DNA of 64,000 nucleotides from Acidobacteria bacterium Ga0077534 (GTDB lineage: Bacteria; Acidobacteriota; Blastocatellia; Pyrinomonadales; Pyrinomonadaceae), in contig LNEI01000027.1 of the NCBI GenBank assembly GCA_001464455.1, positions 186,001-250,000 of the forward strand, written 5' to 3'. Position 1 is the first letter of the stretch, and each line of letters begins with the position of its first letter. Position numbers and translations under genes: made by a program. The notes below the pieces were generated by a model, which saw only the letters and a list, made by a program, of their open reading frames with translations, was not told the origin of the DNA and did not search any database. Below are positions 61,801 through 64,000 of this stretch, in pieces.

Positions 61801-62069
61801 ATCGTCGCCCCCGGAAATGTATGCCCGTGGCCGCCGGTGCCGATGAATGGGTTGACCCATTTTGCGAAGTCGCTGTTCTGAGCAGACACGATCGCAATCG
61901 ATGAGAATAAGCAAAGGATAAGGGCCAACAATGAAACGGATCTATGAATTGCCTCCGACTTCTGAATTGCCTCCGACTTCAGTCGGAGGTTAGCGGGCCC
62001 AGAAAGATCTCGGGCTTTAGCCCAAGCCACAACACTATGCATCATCATCTTTATATCTCTCAAAGCCAT
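58854..62069 (-). CDS. GH92 alpha-mannosidase-like enzyme with F5/8-type C-terminal domain
   Basis: GH92 enzymes trim alpha-mannosides of N-glycans. Seen: WVNPFIGTGGHGHTFPGATM and PFGMVQLSPDTR, SHTHLSGTGIPDG, YSVFSLWDTFRAAHPL, GNEPSHHIAYLYNYAG, NEDCGQMSAWYILSA. Then CHB_HEX-like KIHYTTDGTAPTKTSPVY and a C-terminal galactose-binding-like domain (AKYVRITAKN). The signal peptide (VSLLALILCLFSSIAIVSAQ) begins only at about residue 45. The preceding residues are translated REP sequence; no ATG follows the REP, so the true start is uncertain (62042-62069 or a downstream TTG). A 97-bp palindromic insertion adds 33 residues near 381-413. Confidence 0.88.
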   Translation of the reverse strand: MALRDIKMMMHSVVAWAKARDLSGPANLRLKSEAIQKSEAIHRSVSLLALILCLFSSIAIVSAQNSDFAKWVNPFIGTGGHGHTFPGATMPFGMVQLSPDTRIDNWDGSSGYHYSDDIIYGFSHTHLSGTGIPDGCDILFMPTVGAVKANPASKFSHATEVAEPGYYKVLLEDSGISAEMSATKRVGMHRYTFPNSDEANIHLDLKWRDKVQDSELRVIGDKTIEGYRRSSSWAKDQNVYFVAEFSKPFDVSLIRSGSDAEDGNSTIKATSGSGKNVRSVFRFSTKKNEKILVKVAISYVSIEGARKNLEAELPGWDFDKVRADARAAWNKELSKIEVSSGTDEQTTNFYTALYHTMVQPNVFNDVDGKYRGHDGKVHQLWSADTPVRIAGSSGDRTIRRRSDADADKSLRAPSEHYSVFSLWDTFRAAHPLYTIIDERRTVDFINTFIRQYEQGGRLPVWELWGEETDTMIGYHAVSVIADAMEKGIKGFDYEKAYAAAKHSAELDHFGLAGYKKRGYISMEDENESVSRTLEYAYNDWCIAQMASVLQKDRLSNSKGQESASSRTVRDEVDLVYDRAKYLARARYFENLFDTKTGFFRAKKNGGFVEPFSPTEVNFGFTEGNSWQYSFFVPHDVTKLMQLMGGRQKFVAKLDELFTTSDKLSGREQADLTGLIGQYAHGNEPSHHIAYLYNYAGEPWKTQKYVRQIMDNFYKNTPDGLIGNEDCGQMSAWYILSASGFYPVNPGDGIYALGTPLFPEVKYRLENGKTFTVRSKDFSPKNIYVSGVRLNGTPHKKAFITHSDVARGGILEFSMTDKPVTTAFDEFPISSVSADTVAVPLVTAERTFAEQTGVTLSTLTPGAKIHYTTDGTAPTKTSPVYTAPFTVDRTTTIKAISIGSNGTASFPVESVLTRRPNNWSVKVVSGYSTQYTGGGDNGIIDGIRGTTNFASGEWQGIQGKPYEAVIDLKKATVITEVGASFLQVAGPWIWIPSEIKFETSMDGVSYSTVANKVTGYPLDDMAPRKQEYLIGLSSSVLAKYVRITAKNIGKIPSWHLGAGGDPWIFIDEIIIR
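60832..60928 (+). repeat. 97-bp palindromic element, copy 2 (inside GH92)
   Basis: Arms 60832-60858 and 60902-60928 match at 25 of 27 inverted positions, with the same 43-base middle as copy 1 apart from a few changes. The host gene is on the minus strand, so it reads the opposite strand from copy 1, yet the translation again has SADTPVRI and DADKSLRAP at its ends. Confidence 0.85.
61946..62023. repeat. REP cluster at the 5' end of GH92
   Basis: A tandem 18-bp unit (GAATTGCCTCCGACTTC plus one base) occurs at 61946-61963 and 61964-61981. A 20-bp palindrome CCTCCGACTTCAGTCGGAGG occupies 61970-61989, and GGGCTTTAGCCC lies at 62012-62023. The same GAATTGCCTCCGACTTTAGTC unit occurs inverted at about 62379-62397 at the other end of the transposase, like terminal repeats. 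Confidence 0.75.
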
Positions 62070-62415
62070 ACTTTTGGATCATTGCATCAAACTCATCCTC
62101 GAACGCCCTCTTGCTGTGATGCTGTTCCTGATTCCTAATATAGTCTCGCGTTTTGTCCAAGATCGATTCACCGACACCAACGGCGAAGTACTCGTGCTGC
62201 CATTGGAACTTCTGGGTCGTCAATCTCTGCTGATTTATCCAGTGAGACGACTCACCTTTGAACATTTTAACTATCCACGACAAAGTCTGTTCGGTTCCGA
62301 GTGATACCAGACAATGGACGTGCTCACGATAACCGTTGATGTGATCGATGAAAATACCCTTCGCACGGGCATTCTCGACTAAAGTCGGAGGCAATTCAGT
62401 GCACCAATTCCCCAC
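62035..62415 (-). pseudogene. IS200-like (REP-associated type) Y1 transposase, N-terminally truncated
   Basis: HUH-type DNA single-strand transposase. It retains REHVHCLVSL (His-U-His), KGESSHWINQQ, FAVGVGESILDKTRDYIRNQEQHH with the nucleophile Tyr, and an ending like FERYKDDDA. Usual relatives have about 30-40 more residues at the N terminus with the first strand; here that part is replaced by REP sequence translated as ELPPTLVE. It is probably inactive, or starts from an atypical codon. It overlaps the 3' end of the GH20 gene, so insertion or decay has cut into the gap between two glycosidases. Confidence 0.7.
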
Positions 62416-64000
62416 CGCCGATCTGCCTTAAACCTTGGCCCTTCAGCCCGACGCGGAAGCGGAAGTGGGCGTCGCCTTCGCGGTGGTTGTAGCGGAGGGC
62501 TATCTTGTGCAGGCCGGCTTTTAGCGGGACGACGACTGACTTCATTTTGCGGTCTTTTGTTCCGGCTTCGTCGATCAGGGTCTTACCGCCTAGATCGAGC
62601 GATGCGTCCCATGTCGAATCGATCTGCAGCTCATAGATGCCGTCCTGTGCAATTCTTAGATATCCCTCAAATGCCACGCCGAACGACTTTTTGAGATCGA
62701 TCTGTTTTTCAAATTGTGTGAGGAAAATGGAACGCGTTTCGCCCTTCCTGGCAGGCGGATCTTGTGCAAATTGCGCGCTCGGAACGACGAGGCTGTAGTT
62801 CACACCCGGTTTTGTCTCGGCAAGGCTGATCGGTTCGAGCATTGCTCCGCGAACAATCGTAGCGGTGTAGATCACGCTCTTGCGGCCGGCCGCATTGATC
62901 ACGATCGTCTTCAGGGTCGTGGACTTCCCGTCGTCAAGCGTGATCTCGACCGGCTTTGTATATAGCGTGGAACGCTCGTCCGGTGTCGAGCCGTCGATGG
63001 TGTACCTGACCTGCATTCCGGCCATCGGTTTGAGCGTGATCAGCGTTTTTTCTTTGTCGGTAATGACGTTTTGCAGGCCTTCGGGTTCGGGGATGCGGTA
63101 ATTTACGTTCTGCTTGTCGAGCAGCGGCAGATGAGCGGCGAGGCGGCGTTTGAAATCGGCGAAGTTCTTGTTTTCGGGCGTCGACCAGACGCTCTCGGCG
63201 ATCGCGAGCATTCGCGGGAAGGCCATGTATTCGACCTTGTCGCCGGTTTCCATGTACTCGGTCCAAATGTTTGCCTGGCCGCCGAGGACGTATTTGGCTT
63301 CGTCGGCACTGAGTTCCTTTGGAATCGGGTCGAATTGGTAGACCTTTTCGAGCGGAAGGTAGCCGCCGATGTTGAGCAGTTCGTATGCCGGGTCGCCCTG
63401 GCCGTAGTCGAGATAGGCAAAATCGGTCGGCGTCATGATCACGTCGTGTTTCTGCTTTGCGGCCTCGATGCCGCCTTTCATTCCACGCCAGCTCATGATC
63501 GTCGCATTTGGAGCGATGCCGCCCTCGAGGATCTCGTCCCAGCCGATGATCTTTTTGCCGCGTTTATTGACGTGTTTCTCGATACGCTGCACGAAATAGC
63601 TCTGCACTTCGTGCTCGTCCTTAAGGTTTTCGCGTTTTTTGAGTTCCTGAACGTACGCCGATTCTTTCCAATAATCCTTCAATACCTCGTCGCCGCCGAT
63701 GTGAATGTACGGCGAATCGGGAAAGAGGCTGATCGTCTCGTCGAGCACATCTTCCAGGAACTTAAACGTCTCGTCGGTCGGACAGAAGACCTCTTTGAAG
63801 ATGCCCCAGGTCTTCTTCACCTCGAACTTGTAGTCCGGTGCGGCGCATCCCCGCCCAAGCTCAGGATAAGCCGCCAAAGCCGCCGAAGCATGACCCGGCA
63901 GCTCGATCTCAGGGATCACATTGATATATCTGGCCTTAGCGTAAGCAACGACGTCCCTGATCTCAGCCTGCGTATAAAACCCCTCAACCGGCCGCCCATC
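62396..64000 (-). CDS. GH20 beta-N-acetylhexosaminidase, 5' end beyond the window
   Basis: Removes terminal GlcNAc/GalNAc. The visible part starts DGRPVEGFYTQAEIRDVV and PEIELPGHASAALAAYPE, with the catalytic pair in YIHIGGDEVLKDYW, then SWRGMKGGIEAA, FDPIPKELSADEAKYVLGGQ and NIWTEYM. After the barrel come a CHB_HEX-like segment (VRYTIDGSTPDERSTLY) and a PA14-like domain (YELQIDSTWDASLDLGGKT). With GH92 next door this is an N-glycan or chitin-derived sugar foraging pair. The protein is cut only by the window edge. Confidence 0.92.
   Translation of the reverse strand, partial: DGRPVEGFYTQAEIRDVVAYAKARYINVIPEIELPGHASAALAAYPELGRGCAAPDYKFEVKKTWGIFKEVFCPTDETFKFLEDVLDETISLFPDSPYIHIGGDEVLKDYWKESAYVQELKKRENLKDEHEVQSYFVQRIEKHVNKRGKKIIGWDEILEGGIAPNATIMSWRGMKGGIEAAKQKHDVIMTPTDFAYLDYGQGDPAYELLNIGGYLPLEKVYQFDPIPKELSADEAKYVLGGQANIWTEYMETGDKVEYMAFPRMLAIAESVWSTPENKNFADFKRRLAAHLPLLDKQNVNYRIPEPEGLQNVITDKEKTLITLKPMAGMQVRYTIDGSTPDERSTLYTKPVEITLDDGKSTTLKTIVINAAGRKSVIYTATIVRGAMLEPISLAETKPGVNYSLVVPSAQFAQDPPARKGETRSIFLTQFEKQIDLKKSFGVAFEGYLRIAQDGIYELQIDSTWDASLDLGGKTLIDEAGTKDRKMKSVVVPLKAGLHKIALRYNHREGDAHFRFRVGLKGQGLRQIGGGELVH

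Overview
The window most likely comes from a chromosome of Acidobacteriota, class Blastocatellia (Pyrinomonas-like). This is inferred from protein character: a Ser/Thr kinase fused to a TolB-like propeller, two TPR proteins opening with the motif CPECRRDYYDDTLLYCL, many small secreted proteins ending their signal peptide in A-Q, an NrfHA pair, and GH92/GH20 glycosidases. No rRNA or tRNA gene was seen.

Region 1 (1-12621) is the right part of a reduced, probably defective siphovirus-like prophage whose left end lies outside the window. It carries a TOPRIM/AAA replication protein with internal GTGACG-type iterons, four small unknown proteins, small and large terminase, a tape-measure protein, a tail-assembly-chaperone pair that appears to need a +1 (or -2) frameshift, and two secreted cargo proteins closed by a perfect terminator. 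A leftward block encodes a SWIM-finger protein resembling phage recombination proteins and two small unknowns. Two sigma70-type promoters face each other around a 24-bp palindrome, next to a small XRE regulator that looks leaderless. Portal, capsid, connector and tail-tip genes are not present in the window. The prophage ends inside alaS: what follows is an open 633-codon AlaRS fragment lacking the whole class II catalytic core.

Region 2 (14.5-36.2 kb) is ordinary chromosome: a membrane Ser/Thr kinase with propeller, ALDH, YgiD-type dioxygenase, a patatin/outer-membrane barrel protein, DUF454, an iodotyrosine-deiodinase-like nitroreductase, an esterase, an M20 peptidase, a VapBC pair, two TolB/TPR paralogs with debris of further copies on both sides, a P1 peptidase, two ExoIII paralogs, a MOSC protein and an orphan DNA methyltransferase.

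Region 3 (36.5-51 kb) holds part of an ATP synthase operon (b', b, delta, alpha, gamma only), a VanZ-like protein, an SPFH/zinc-ribbon protein, a Trm112-like 58-residue gene, a GT9 glycosyltransferase, an MgtE-like transporter, and the classic ffh-rpsP-khpA-rimM-trmD-rplS-rnhB cluster.

Region 4 (51-64 kb) is mostly minus strand: WalJ-like hydrolase, SDR, an HExxH membrane protein, GNAT, pdxH, DUF1015, a lipoprotein, pterin dehydratase on the plus strand, nrfA/nrfH, GH92, a truncated IS200-like transposase with flanking palindromes, and a GH20 cut by the window edge.

The most unusual signals are repeats. A 97-bp palindromic element sits in frame inside two unrelated genes (ALDH and GH92), in opposite orientation to the genes yet giving the same end peptides. 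Heptamer stutter repeats fill several intergenic gaps and the alaS linker. Three consecutive hairpins near 56.5 kb have stems that covary. Several genes have a -10 box at leaderless spacing from the start codon. All coordinates and motifs were read by eye; family assignments are from remembered motifs, not from searches.
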